Origin: Epiperipatus broadwayi
Taxonomy: Eukaryota > Onychophora > Udeonychophora > Euonychophora > Peripatidae
Length of the DNA: 64,000 nt
NCBI GenBank assembly: GCA_028023455.1
Contig: JAQFVV010000317.1
Span: 507,501-571,500, forward strand
Direction of reading: 5' to 3'
Shown here in pieces: positions 1 through 10,194 of this stretch. The notes beneath the pieces are model-generated. The model saw nothing but the letters and a program-made list of their open reading frames with translations, did no database searches and had not been told where the DNA came from. The stretch's first letter is position 1. Each line of letters starts with the position of its first letter. Made by a program: the position numbers and the translations under genes.

Positions 1-1045
1 TGTGTCGTCTGCTATCAGAAAATACCAAGATTTTAGCCCACTACGCGGCGCTGTTTCTCCACGTTACACACGGTAAAAACAGCAACCTCTAAATGCCTCA
101 TTGCTAACGTTTATGAACATAGTACTTAAAACATTCAGGGCCTATAATGTACAGGGGTGAATAATTTATAAAGTCATAACTATTTAAATATACGGTCAAA
201 CGTAATAATTTTACATTCTATTTCACCATTTCATGAATCGATGTATTTTTAAAGTATGACTTTATAAAAAGCGATCTGTTTTTTTAATTATTTACTCTAA
301 AAGTGGTTTTTTTTTTTTGTAAATAAAACAAAACGTGATTTTCGGTCTGTTTTTTTTTTTTTTTTTAAAAAAAAAAAAGCTAATTTTTTTCCCTACGGCA
401 GTATATCGTTCAAAAATATATTATTTTAAAAGATTATTGTTTGTAAAACTTTTTTTTTTAGACTTTCAATTAATATTTTCAATAAATTTTAAAGTAATAT
501 AAATTATATTTCGGTTTATAGATTACTATTTCGAAAAATAAAGTGTTATTTGCGTGCTGGGTATACAGTGTGCTTGTTACTCGCAAGCAAAATAATTCGA
601 AGATCTTTTTATCAAAACTTACTCTCACAATAATATTGAAGGCATAAATATTTATTGAAATTGTATTTAAAATTTTAGAATCATTTTAATAACTAAAAAT
701 GTCATATACTCACAACATAATTTCAAAATAATAGGTTTAATAAGTACCGTATGAGAAAAGTAAGAGTCAGGAAAAAAAAAAAAAAAGATTTAGAGCAAAA
801 TATATATACATTTAATATCTTTATTGATGGTTGGAATTTAAAAAGTTTCTTTCAAAACTGATGCTCGTGTTAGGCTTGTATACTGTTAAAATTAAAACTA
901 TTAGTCCTCATAAATAATTTGGAAGACATTGCCTGTCAAAATTGGATGATCATTGAAAATTATATATGATCTTAATAGCCTAAAATTCAGAAGCCTGATA
1001 GTACTGTCTTTTCCAGTGCACTGTTTCTTTATTTCATTATTGATA
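1..1045 (-). repeat. Left arm of long inverted repeat: non-LINE tail
   Basis: This block is the reverse complement of 8947-9990 with roughly 95% identity in the parts I compared by eye (scattered substitutions and small indels, for example around 541-660 against 9340-9470). It includes a T-run/A-run pair at 340-380 matching 9612-9646, and a GC-richer end at 1-110 that matches 9880-9990. It still matches at base 1, so the arm continues outside the window. No reading frame of note is present. It adjoins the 3' end of a truncated LINE at 1046 in exactly the way the right arm does at 8946. It could be a chimeric LINE 3' tail, part of another element joined to the LINE, or a segmental inverted duplication. 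Confidence 0.85.
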
Positions 1046-1547
1046 CATAAGTAAGAACAGGTAAAACACATTTATTAAAAATCTTCCTTTACAGACACGT
1101 AGATATATTTCCTTTTAGTATCAAGTTATTTCTACCAAAAGCACTCCAACCAAGTTTAATCCTATGATTAATTTCATCCATTATGTTTCCATATGTATTA
1201 ATAATCTGACCAAGTTGTTTGTAACTGTTAACTTCTTCTAATTCATCATAATCAATCTTTATTTTCATATTTTGAGAAAATCCATTAAACTTTACTTTAG
1301 TCTTTTAACATTTATCTTTAGTCCTACTTTCATCTGATAACTCCTGCAACATTTCCTGCAGCTCTGAAGCATAAGTTGCAAAAACAACTACATCATCTGC
1401 AAAATCTAAATGACTTAAATAATCTCCATTTACCTTCACTCCTATAGCTTCCCATTTTAATCCACAAAATATTTCTTGCAGCACTGCTGTAAAAAGTTTT
1501 GGAGATATGGAGTTACCTTGTCTTACACCCTTCTCAATGTGACTTTA
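1046..1547 (-). pseudogene. RTE-like LINE reverse transcriptase fragment (left copy, 3' part)
   Basis: On the minus strand this encodes the RT palm around the catalytic motif FADDVVVFATYASELQEML, then the KVN-GDYLSHLDF context and the thumb-like LGWSAFGRNN segment. It is nearly identical to 8447-8946 of the right LINE copy. The 3' end stops abruptly at 1046, losing the last roughly 130 codons that the copy at 37.9-40.9 kb has, and is followed by the shared non-LINE tail. The 5' side is interrupted at about 1547 by an insertion; the same LINE resumes at 5174. Frameshifts and stops make it non-functional. Confidence 0.85.
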
Positions 1548-1890
1548 ATAATCTTTGTTAAAAAATAAATTTACTGATAAAGATTTCATAAGTTTTCCAA
1601 TCAGCTTCTAAAAGCTTATAACTAAATCCTCTCATTCATTCCCAGACAGAATTATTTAGACTGCAAGTGAGACTTTGTTAAGAGAAAGCAAAATTACGCT
1701 GGAAAATGAGACACCAACAATACAAATCTAATATCACTTATGTTGAGAGAAAAATCTATTAAATCTTAAACTAGACAAATCTATAAGCATTCTTCCTGCT
1801 AGCAAGAGCAATGTAACATTTGTAAATGGATAATAGTAATTATGATACAATAAGAGCTTCTCCCAACAGACTAAAAGTCCCATACTAGCT

Positions 1891-3170
1891 ATGAATCACA
1901 ACTGTAAATATTATTCAGAAAGCATCCCTGATCACAACTATTTCAATGATTCAGAAAAAATTAGATTGACATATTTTGGCAAAAATTCCACATCTTTGTG
2001 GTCATCTAAAATCAATAAAGGCCAGGTTCCATTAAGATCTATTGTTAATTCTGAAAACTCACTATATCAAAAATTCTAATGTTCTTAGTCCTTTGGCATA
2101 GAAGAGACAGTTCTATGTTAGAGATTCTAAGAAAATTGTAGAATTAATCAACATGAAAAGTGAAAGAACTAACATATTGGGAAATTTTGATGTGAAAAAC
2201 TTAATCACAAAAGTACTCTGTGATAAAGCATTATCTAATGTAAAAAAAAGATTAAATACCAATAGTAGTGTACAAACCAGAATAATTCTTTCAATTGATA
2301 GTTTATTACACTTAACATTCTGCACAGCATACTATTATTATATACTATAGAATTCTTCCAACAAAATCAAAAGATGCTTTTTGATTCCTTATTGCTATCT
2401 CTGATCAGCAATATTTACATGGAAGAACTTGAAACTACAACCATAAATAAAATTCTATCTACAATTAAAGTCTGGCTTTTCTATGGCCATACGGTAAAGC
2501 ATTTCTACAAACATTCTGGATACTATCAATAATTATGTTCTTTTAATTAAGTTCACAATAGAATTAAAACAAGAACAGACATTACAGTTCTTAATTTTCT
2601 TTTGACAAGATTCCCTCATAGCAAAATCAAAATTACAATCAACAGAAAACTCACACACTCTAATCAGAATAAAAATTCTTATTCAGAAACCAATAACTTG
2701 GAAAAAGAAAAATCATAAAGCATAAACTCTCATGAAAAATACTTATCCATCAGCTATCATTATGAAATAGCCAATTAAAAGAAACACCATAAAAACAATT
2801 ATAGGTATTAAAGCATATCCATAGATATTAGTAATTGCAGCTAAACTAAAGTAAATCTGTGATCAGTATATTAAGATTCCTTTCCAAAGTCATAAGTGCC
2901 CTATGAAAAAGTCTAACTTCTATAAAACACAAACTGCAAATATTGAAAAACAAAAACTGCATCTATGAAATACCATGTGAATATGGAAGAACATATATGG
3001 CTGAAATCATCTGACTCATTTCAAAATACGTAATTAAAAGAACAAAAAGTAATGATTAAAAAGAAAAACCAAATGGACCTAAAATACATTGGACAAGAAA
3101 AATAACAGGCAGAAAGTAAAATTTGTATAAACCATTCACATTTATAGTAGATAACTTTATAAATCAGTCT
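1891..3170 (+). pseudogene. Penelope-like element RT and GIY-YIG-like endonuclease, decayed
   Basis: Penelope-like retroelements encode an RT related to telomerase RT plus, usually, a C-terminal GIY-YIG endonuclease. Here the frame at 1891-2079 ends with GQVPLRSIVNSENSLYQKF, matching the family's PLRPIVSS-type block. The frame at 2120-2350 has IVELIN followed by GNFDVKNLITKV, matching the VSFDVxSLFTxVP block. Around 2385-2530 the NIYMEELE and FYGHTVK segments sit where the family has NLYMEHFE and the YVDDT catalytic site, so the catalytic aspartates are lost. At about 2955-3005 YEIPCEYGRTYMAE resembles the GIY-YIG linker Y-IPC-CG--YIGET. Several stops and frame changes show it is dead. No hammerhead ribozyme was found. 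Confidence 0.72.
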
Positions 3171-3282
3171 AATGTAAATAATTCATAATATTTCAAAACT
3201 ACTCATTAACCTTGCCCTTAAAAAAACTGGAGAAACCAAGAGAATCTTCATAGATAAATATATAAAATTTCTAGTGACTTGG

Positions 3283-3375
3283 TTTTTCAGAATAGCCTAA
3301 TTAGTAAGAGCAAGCATTATCTTAAATTCACAAAACTAAAATCGAAGGTTCAATTTCCATGCTAGTACTTTCACT
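3283..3375 (+). repeat. Degenerate tRNA-derived SINE head (A box/B box-like)
   Basis: The sequence has an A-box-like TAGCCTAATTAGTAAGAGCA at about 3294-3313 and a B-box-like GAAGGTTCAATTTCC at about 3344-3358, at tRNA-like spacing. No convincing cloverleaf with a paired acceptor stem can be folded, so a SINE head is more likely than a tRNA gene. It lies directly downstream of the Penelope-like remnant. Confidence 0.4.
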
Positions 3376-5173
3376 GGTAAGGCCAGCAACATTTGAAGAA
3401 GAGATGAGTAAAAAAGAGCACTCAAAATGTTGTAATAAATTAATCTGTATGCTTTTCTAACAGTTGAATGTATTTAAAAGTTTAAATAAAGTTAGATATT
3501 TTTTAAAAATATTTCATAATTATTAACAGATGATGGAAATAGTTCAATATATAATTACAGGTAAAATCACTATCATCACAAATTTTCAGATAAACATTTC
3601 CTGTTTTCAAGTCAATATGTATAATGCTTGGGACTGTTTTTGTTTCTCCAGAATAGTCTAAAGACTTATTTGAATTGAAACACCTAATGTAGTAAGGAAT
3701 TTGACTGCAATGGTATGTTGACTAGATATTTTGAGGTTTTATTAATCAACTATCTGGCTGGGGGATTTAACTATTAATGGGATGTTGTTTATACATGTAT
3801 ATCATATTTTGAAATTCTGAAAAAGCTAAAATCAGTAACTTTTCCTAAATTCATTTATTTTTGTTTTTATAGAATATTTGCTTATCAATAGTTGTTCTTT
3901 ATTAAAATTAAAACTGCAAAATTTTTATATGTTCATTCATCACCTGTGTTATTCACCTCCAAATCATAAGTCTTTGACTTAGTAAATGAGACTTATGCAA
4001 AGCATTACAATCAGAATAGCATTGCTTTGGGTGAGATGAAAATCTATCAGAAGATAAGTCTGTTTTATAGCAGTCAAGATAATTTCAGGTCTAATGATGT
4101 ATATTAAAATCACTGTTATTAAAAAGCTACTAATTGTATTTGAGTTGACCGAATGCCAGACCATTGATTCTCCCTCCCCCAACACAAATATTAATTTCTT
4201 GAATATTTAGCACTGCACATCGTGCTCTTGATTGAATGCCTCCAGTAGTTAAGTGACCAAATTTATACTTAAATAAAATTGGAGTGAATAAGGCATGGGC
4301 ATTCACTATTTCGTCCTAGCTCAGATTAATAAAAAATGATCAATGGTCAAAGATTTTCTTTGTCTGTTTTCTTTTTTTCTCCTGAAAATTTTTTAAAATT
4401 ATTTGTTCGCTGATTGTTTTTAATTAAGATATGAGCATTGAAAGTCAGAAATCCAATGCACACAGTAATTGTTTTTACTATAAAGTGCTATTAAAATGGT
4501 TTAGTATCTTTGGACTTCTCCATAGAATTTCATTTATAACTTGTACTGCAGCTACACCTGAATTTTGTGACTGGGCAATTATGTAGCCTACAACTATTGT
4601 AACTGTCCAATTTTTGTATTCTTGAACCTAAATATTTAAATTATTTGACTAATCTCATAAAAATAAAAATTACAAACATTCTCAAATTGCATTAGGGAAG
4701 GGGGAAGCATAATTTGTGATTCATTTTAAAGATAATAATATACAAAATAAAACTCTAATTTCATTCATATCTAATTATGTACCAATAAAGGCTAAATACC
4801 TAAACATTTAATAACCTCTTAATTCTTATGATATTTAAGATAATTTAGAGTTGAACCTAACAATATGAAAAATTAGGTAAAAATATTATTCATTAGTAAC
4901 TCTTTTGTCTTACTTTCAAATAATTCAAATTAATGATACGAAAACAGATATAGAAAGTATCTTTCATATTAGGAACAAAGAAATTATAATTCTTTAACAT
5001 ACCACTCAAAAGAAAATTACTTCTTATATTTATTTATATTCATTAATTATAAAATTGTTAATTATAAAGCACCCATTACATTAAATATTAGAAATATACT
5101 TCAAATAATATATATAAACATGCTTTATAAAAATGTTTTCAATTTAATAATTCAAGGAAATTACTTTAATATG
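3376..5173. other. AT-rich, no gene recognised
   Basis: The only notable open frame (3979-4185, minus) has no recognisable motif and biased AT-rich composition, so I regard it as chance. No terminal repeats were identified. It lies within the insertion that splits the left LINE. Confidence 0.5.
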
Positions 5174-5267
5174 TTGACTTTCCCAGTATCATTATCTAAT
5201 CTAATTGTTGCTGTTGCATTTTTATAAATATTCTTTAAAATATGACAATATCTTGGATCTATACCTC
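5174..5267 (-). pseudogene. RTE-like LINE RT fragment (left copy, resumed after insertion)
   Basis: On the minus strand it reads as the RT segment GIDPRYCxIxKNIYKNATATIRLDNDTGKVN. It is almost base-for-base the same as 8361-8453 and closer to that copy than to the copy at 38.8 kb. It continues the LINE frame exactly where 1547 breaks off. The match ends at 5267, which is therefore the 5' truncation point of the left LINE insertion. Confidence 0.85.
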
Positions 5268-5807
5268 AACGATATCTCTAGAATTGTCATTATGATGTAT
5301 TATAGCATTTGTGATCAAACAGAAAACAGTGGCAAACTTAAAGGAGATAATAAATATACTTGAATTTATTTACTGGTTAGAATCTCTACAAATTTTCTAA
5401 TATAATGTTTGTGAGTAGTTAGGTGGTTTAATGAATCTATAAATGAATTTCTAAATAGACAAATTTTAATATATATCACCCAACAGAGACACTTAAATAT
5501 TTACCAATTTCACAATATCAACTAATAAACTATAATTTACTTTGATTAATCGTTAAGATTTGATTTAATGCAAGAAATTGTCTACACTCAGGAGGTTACA
5601 AATTTCTTGTCATCCTATTAATTGAAAGGAAACCCTTTGATTCCTCTTGGAGGCCTTAAAGAAACTGAGCAAGGCAAATTTTTAATGTCCACTCCATATG
5701 TTCTTGTCATTTGCAGCTGTTATTACTATGTGATTATTCATACAGTATATAAACATGGATGGGCTGCTCACCAACACACATTAGCCAGCGCGACAAAGTT
5801 ATTGGAT
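5268..5807. other. Spacer between head-to-head LINE copies
   Basis: About 540 bp separates the 5' ends of the left (minus) and right (plus) LINE copies. The short open frame at 5622-5819 runs into the LINE 5' end and has no recognised motif. No repeat or promoter can be supported. Confidence 0.5.
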
Positions 5808-6068
5808 TTTTACCTCTGAGTTTAAGATCAAAAAACACCATGGACTTTCTTCTCAGTTGCCTGATAAGGCAGAATGAATGCTTGTGTAAATGATAATGGA
5901 AAAATGCCAATATATATATACAGTTATGACAGACAAAAATAAATCATGGCCCTTATTCCCAGGAGACTAAAGTCACCAACCAAGGTAGCAGTTGGTGGCC
6001 GAAGGCAGAGGCTGCACAGAATCCCCTGATTGTGGACACAGGCTGCCATTTGATGATGCCTTTTTTAT

Positions 6069-6998
6069 TTAGGCACTTACAACAGCAGATCACTTTCAAG
6101 TGAAGAAAGATTGCAAGAGTTAGAAGAAAAACTGTCTTATATTAAATGGGATATTATTGGACTTTGTGAAGTTAGAAGAAAAGGCGAAGAGACAATTGTT
6201 TTAAAAAGTGAACATGTACTCTATTATAAAGGCACAAATATTGGAAATACAAGTGGAGTAGTATTCATTATAAATAAAAAGTAGAAGAACAACATTGTGG
6301 AGATTGATGGTGTATCGGACAGAGTGGCAAGATTAGTTATACAACTTAATAGCAGATACCAAATGCAGATAATTCAGGTTTATGCCCCAACAAGTTCTCA
6401 AAGTGATGAAGTAGTAGAAGATTTTTATATGGATGCACAAAAGGCTTTTGATCAGAGTTAACAACATTTTAAAATTGTTATGGGAGACTTTAATGCTAGA
6501 ATTGGTAAACAAATGAAAGATGAAAGTGCTGGCGGTAATTTTGGTTATGGTAATAGAAATGAGAGAGGACAGAGACTTGTGGAGTTTGCAGGAAAAGGAA
6601 AACTTTATATTATGAATTATTTTGAGAAAAATTTTAAAAGGAAATGGACATGGAAGCATCCAAATGAAAATACAGCAGAATTGGATTATATTTTGACTAA
6701 CAGAAAATACATATTTCAAGATTGTAATGTTCTTAATAAATTTAACAGAGGAAGTGATCATCGATTAGTAAGATGTGAAATACATGTTAATGCAAAACTA
6801 GAGAGACAAAAATTATTAAGAAAAACAATATTTACAGTTGATAATCCTAATTTTCAGAAACATTCTAATGAATTTAAATTAGAACTTACAAATAATTTTC
6901 AAGTATTAGTAGATTTTGAACATGATTCAGATTTGAATGAAATTAATATGAAAACAACTGATACACTTTTAAAAACTGCAACAAAAATAGCTGGTTGA
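6069..6998 (+). pseudogene. LINE endonuclease domain (right copy)
   Basis: One frame reads through the endonuclease with only two stops (TAG at 6282, TAA at 6459). Motifs in order are LGTYNSRSL (the N of the active site), GLCEVRRKG (catalytic E), VYAPTSSQSDE, MGDFNARIG (D/N pair) and GSDHRLVRCEI (terminal SDH). The open part begins at ATG 6480 with MGDFNARIG and ends at 6998. The protein would nick target DNA to prime reverse transcription. The downstream part (about 6780-6998) is the linker to the RT, rich in K and N codons. Confidence 0.88.
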
Positions 6999-7338
6999 AA
7001 AAAGCAGCACTTGACCAATAACATTTCTACTGAGACTAAAGAATTTATGAAAAAAAGAAGGAATATGAATATATACAAAAATGATGCATTAAAAAGGATT
7101 GAATATCTCAAATTTTGTAAAATGATGCAGAAAAGATTTGAAAATGATATAAGAAAGTATAACTGTGAACTAGCAAGGAAAGCAGCAGAAGGGAATGAAA
7201 GTCTCAAAAGTGTAAAACAACATTTTGGTATTGGTAGGAAATTCATATCTGCAATAAAAAAAAAGCTGGAATTATTACTAAAAAGAGAGATGACATCATG
7301 AAATGGATAGAAGACTTTTATAAAGAATTATATAGTAA

Positions 7339-7793
7339 ATAGTAAACAGAGCAAAACTCTCCATACAGTATTGCCACCTGTGCTAAACAGAGTAATCAAT
7401 GGATGCCAGAAGGCTTGTGCATAAAATCCCTATCTAATGCCTACTCATCCAATATCCCCAGACTAGTTTCTGGCTTGTGGCCTTCGTCAGTGAGGAGCTT
7501 TGGATCTGAGAGCACTGCATCTAGATCTTAGGATCTAATGCAACCCTCTAGCAACCACCTTTTATCTCTACTTAACTACAAAACTATGAGATTGAAATTG
7601 AAAACACAAAAAATATTTTCAATCTAAGCTCAATAGCTTATATAGTCATATGGGTCTGAACTCAGTTCAGCACCCATACATTTTGGTGTCTTTGGCTCTT
7701 TTACAACCATAGCCACCACTATCCTATTAGGCAGGATTGGTGTTAAACCATTAAGCATCACATGATCATATATAGGAAATGTGATCATGTGAT
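7339..7793. mobile_element. 455 bp insertion in LINE with 14 bp target duplication
   Basis: The words GAATTATATAGTAA at 7325-7338 and 7794-7807 flank the block and occur once, in slightly diverged form, in the uninterrupted copy at 39.4 kb, so this is a clean insertion. It has no ORF. Two blocks, around 7468-7505 (GCTTGTGGCCTTCGTCAGTG) and around 7645-7670 (TATGGGTCTGAACTCAG), recur in the same order and at similar spacing in each unit of the tandem repeat at 41.0-42.0 kb. The right end is a 13 bp perfect palindrome. The size and features fit a non-autonomous SINE- or MITE-like element. Confidence 0.75.
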
Positions 7794-7794
7794 G
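7756..7794. repeat. 13 bp stem hairpin at the insertion's end
   Basis: CATCACATGATCA (7756-7768) and TGATCATGTGATG (7782-7794) are perfect reverse complements around a 13 nt loop. The stem sits at the very edge of the insertion, its last base overlapping the target duplication, so it probably is the structured end of the inserted element. Confidence 0.85.
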
Positions 7795-8946
7795 AATTAT
7801 ATAGTAATAAAGAAGAAATACCTCCTATATCTATGACATCTTCTGAATTACCCAGAATTTTAAATGAAGAAGTGAGACATGCAATTAAATATATGAAGAA
7901 CGAAAAGATTCCAGATTCCAGGTAATAGTAGAATTATAATTGATATATTAAAAGAAGCAGGGGAAAAAATAGAATTTTTTTTTTGCAATGTTATATACCA
8001 AATGTCTAAATGATAAAGATGTACTAGATGATTGGAAGAATGCAGTATTAATATTAATATTTAAAAAAGGTGATAAAGAGGATATTAGAAATTACAGACC
8101 TATCAGCCTTTTATCAGTTACATACAGATTTTTTTACCAAGATAGTTACAACTCGTCTACAGAGAACATTGGATTTCCCCCAACCAAGATAAGCTGGATT
8201 TAAAAGTGGTTTTAGTACAGGAGATCATATCCAGGTATTGAGAGAAGTTATAGAAAGGACAAATGAATATGAGTTGCCATTATGTTTTGGATTTGTAGAC
8301 TATGAAAAGGCATTTGAATCTATAAACTTTTCTTCAGTGATTAAAGCATTGGATCATCAAGGTATAGACCCAAGATATTGTCAAATTTTAAAGAATATTT
8401 ATAAAAATGCAACAGCAACAATTAGATTAGATAATGATACTGGGAAAGTCAACATTGAGAAGAGTGTAAGACAGGGTGACTCCATATCTCCAAAACTTTT
8501 TACAGCAGTGCTGCAAGAAATATTTTGTGGATTAAAATGGGAAGCTATAGGAGTGAAAGTAAATGGAGATTATTTAAGTCATTTAGATTTTGCAGATGAT
8601 GTAGTTGTTTTTGCAACTTATGCTTCAGAGCTGCAGGAAATGTTGCAGGAGTTATCAGATGAAAGTAGGACTAAAGATAAATGTTAAAAGACTAAAGTAA
8701 AGTTTAATGGATTTTCTCAAAATATGAAAATAAAGATTGATTATGATGAATTAGAAGAAGTTAACAGTTACAAACAACTTGGTCAGATTATTAATACATA
8801 TGGAAACATAATGGATGAAATTAATCATAGGATTAAACTTGGTTGGAGTGCTTTTGGTAGAAATAACTTGATACTAAAAGGAAATATATCTACGTGTCTG
8901 TAAAGGAAGATTTTTAATAAATGTGTTTTACCTGTTCTTACTTATG

Positions 8947-9610
8947 TATCAATAATGAAATAAAGAAACAGTGCACTGGAAAAGACAGTACTATCAGGCT
9001 TCTGAATTTTAGGCTATTAAGATCATATATAATTTTCAATGATCATCCAATTTTGACAGGCAATGTCTTCCAAATTATTTATGAGGACTAATAGTTTTAA
9101 TTTTAACAGTATACAAGCCTAACACGAGCATCAGTTTTGAAAGAAACTTTTTAAATTCCAACCATCAATAAAGATATTAAATGTATATATATTTTGCTCT
9201 AAATCTTTTTTTTTTTTTCCTGACTCTTACTTTTCTCATACGGTACTTATTAAACCTATTATTTTGAAATTATGTTGTGAGTATATGACATTTTTAGTTA
9301 TTAAAATGATTCTAAAATTTTAAATACAATTTCAATAAATATTTATGCCTTTAATATTATTGTGAGAGGAAGTTTTGATAAAGATATCTTCGAATTATTG
9401 CTCGCGAGTAACAAGCACACAAGGTATACCCAGCACGCAAATAACACTTTATTTTTCGAAATAGTAATCTATAAACCGAAATATAATTTATATTATTTTA
9501 AAATTTATTGAAAATATTAATTGAAAGTGTAAAAAAAAAAGTTTTACAAACAATAATCTTTTAAAATAATATATTTTTGAACGATATACTGCCGTAGGGA
9601 AAAAAATTAG

Positions 9611-9645
<35 letters not shown>

Positions 9646-9990
9646 CAGACCGAAAATCACGTTTTGTTTTATTTACAAAAAAAAAAAACCACTTTTAGAG
9701 TAAATAATTAAAAAAACAGATCGCTTTTTACAAAGTCATACTTTAAAAATACATCGATTCATGAAATGGTGAAATAGAATGTAAAATTATTACGTTTGAC
9801 CGTATATTTAAATAGTTATGACTTTATAAATTATTCACCCCTGTACATTATAGGCCCTGAATGTTTTAAGTACTATGTTCATAAACGTTAGCAATGAGGC
9901 ATTTAGAGGTTGCTGTTTTTACCGTGTGTAACGTGGAGAAACAGCGCCGCGTAGTGGGCTAGAATCTTGGTAGTTTCTGATAGCAGACAA
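8947..9990 (+). repeat. Right arm of long inverted repeat: non-LINE tail
   Basis: Reverse complement of 1-1045. It starts at the exact base where the LINE match ends and has no coding signal. Landmarks are a T-run followed by an A-run at 9612-9646 and a GC-richer terminal part with an AGCGCCGCGTAGTGG motif. Because the left arm reaches base 1 of the window still matching, the true right boundary of the arm may lie beyond 9990. Confidence 0.85.
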
Positions 9991-10194
9991 CACATAAGCT
10001 CGATGTGTTTACGGCAATCAGCGCCACCTAGGTTCTTGGTAGCAGACAACGCAAGCTGCCAGCCAGCTTGTGGAAAGTTCCTGTGCGTACGCATGGTGAA
10101 CAGCGCCACCTATTGGCAGAAAAAGCGTCATCTGCTTTTGAGGCCCCTACCCTGTATGTTCTGTGTGAAAACACAGGAACAGCGTCTCTAGCGG
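9942..10194 (+). promoter_or_regulatory. Four CTCF-like motifs in ~80 bp phased, degenerate tandem units
   Basis: The word CAGCGCC/CAGCGTC starts at 9942, 10019, 10101 and 10180, spacings of 77, 82 and 79. The motifs at 9944-9957 (GCGCCGCGTAGTGG), 10021-10034 (GCGCCACCTAGGTT) and 10103-10116 (GCGCCACCTATTGG) match the animal CTCF core SYGCCMYCTRSTGG at about 11-13 of 14 positions. The fourth, at 10182-10194, is degenerate. The first two units also share CTTGGTAG and CAGACAAC words, suggesting tandem duplication. The block is much richer in GC than its surroundings. Function as an insulator is inference; the array could simply belong to a transposon terminus. Confidence 0.45.

Larger units (their letters stand above)
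1548..5173 (+). mobile_element. 3.6 kb insertion splitting the left LINE copy; contains a Penelope-like element
   Basis: The LINE sequence reads continuously from 1547 to 5174 when this block is removed. The words at the two junctions (TGACTTT ending near 1547 and TTGACTTT starting near 5174) look like a 7-8 bp target-site duplication. The first half encodes a decayed Penelope-like RT and GIY-YIG-like region on the plus strand (1891-3170). The second half, from about 3400, is AT-rich and holds nothing I recognise. Whether the entire 3.6 kb is one Penelope-like insertion or several nested events cannot be decided from one copy. Confidence 0.6.
7011..8690 (+). pseudogene. LINE reverse transcriptase domain (right copy), broken
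   Basis: Fragments in order: the pre-RT linker at 7011-7301 ([19 protein letters not shown]), the insertion 7339-7793, then [16 protein letters not shown] at about 7830-7890. Next come [19 protein letters not shown] and NYRPISLLSV (7988-8203), then a frame change. The frame 8238-8687 carries FGFVDYEKAFESIN (first catalytic Asp), VRQGDSISPKLFTA and HLDFADDVVVFA (catalytic DD). The order and motifs are those of non-LTR RTs. The frame ends at 8687, and the thumb continues in another frame to 8946. Confidence 0.88.
5808..8946 (+). mobile_element. RTE-like LINE, right copy, 3'-truncated, with nested insertion
   Basis: The 5' end (TTACCTCTGAGTTTAAGATC) is shared with the minus-strand copy ending at 40919, so this copy is close to full length at the 5' side. 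It encodes an apurinic-like endonuclease (6069-6770) and an RT (7011-8690). Relative to the 37.9-40.9 kb copy it lacks the C-terminal region: the match ends after CTTACTTATG at 8946 and continues into unrelated sequence. A 455 bp insertion sits at 7339-7793. Stops, frameshifts and that insertion make it inactive. By motif style it belongs with RTE-like elements often annotated as craniofacial development protein 2-like, but clade placement needs a tree. Confidence 0.88.

Noticed and set aside
6333-7246. Minus-strand frames of 115-142 codons opposite the LINE
   Set aside because: They are antisense shadows of the endonuclease/RT coding sequence, as are the plus-strand frames at 39207-39818.
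1-9990. Giant DNA transposon (Maverick/Polinton-like) with long terminal inverted repeats
   Set aside because: The arms contain a LINE fragment joined to the tail, and no DNA polymerase, integrase, capsid or ATPase reading was found between them.
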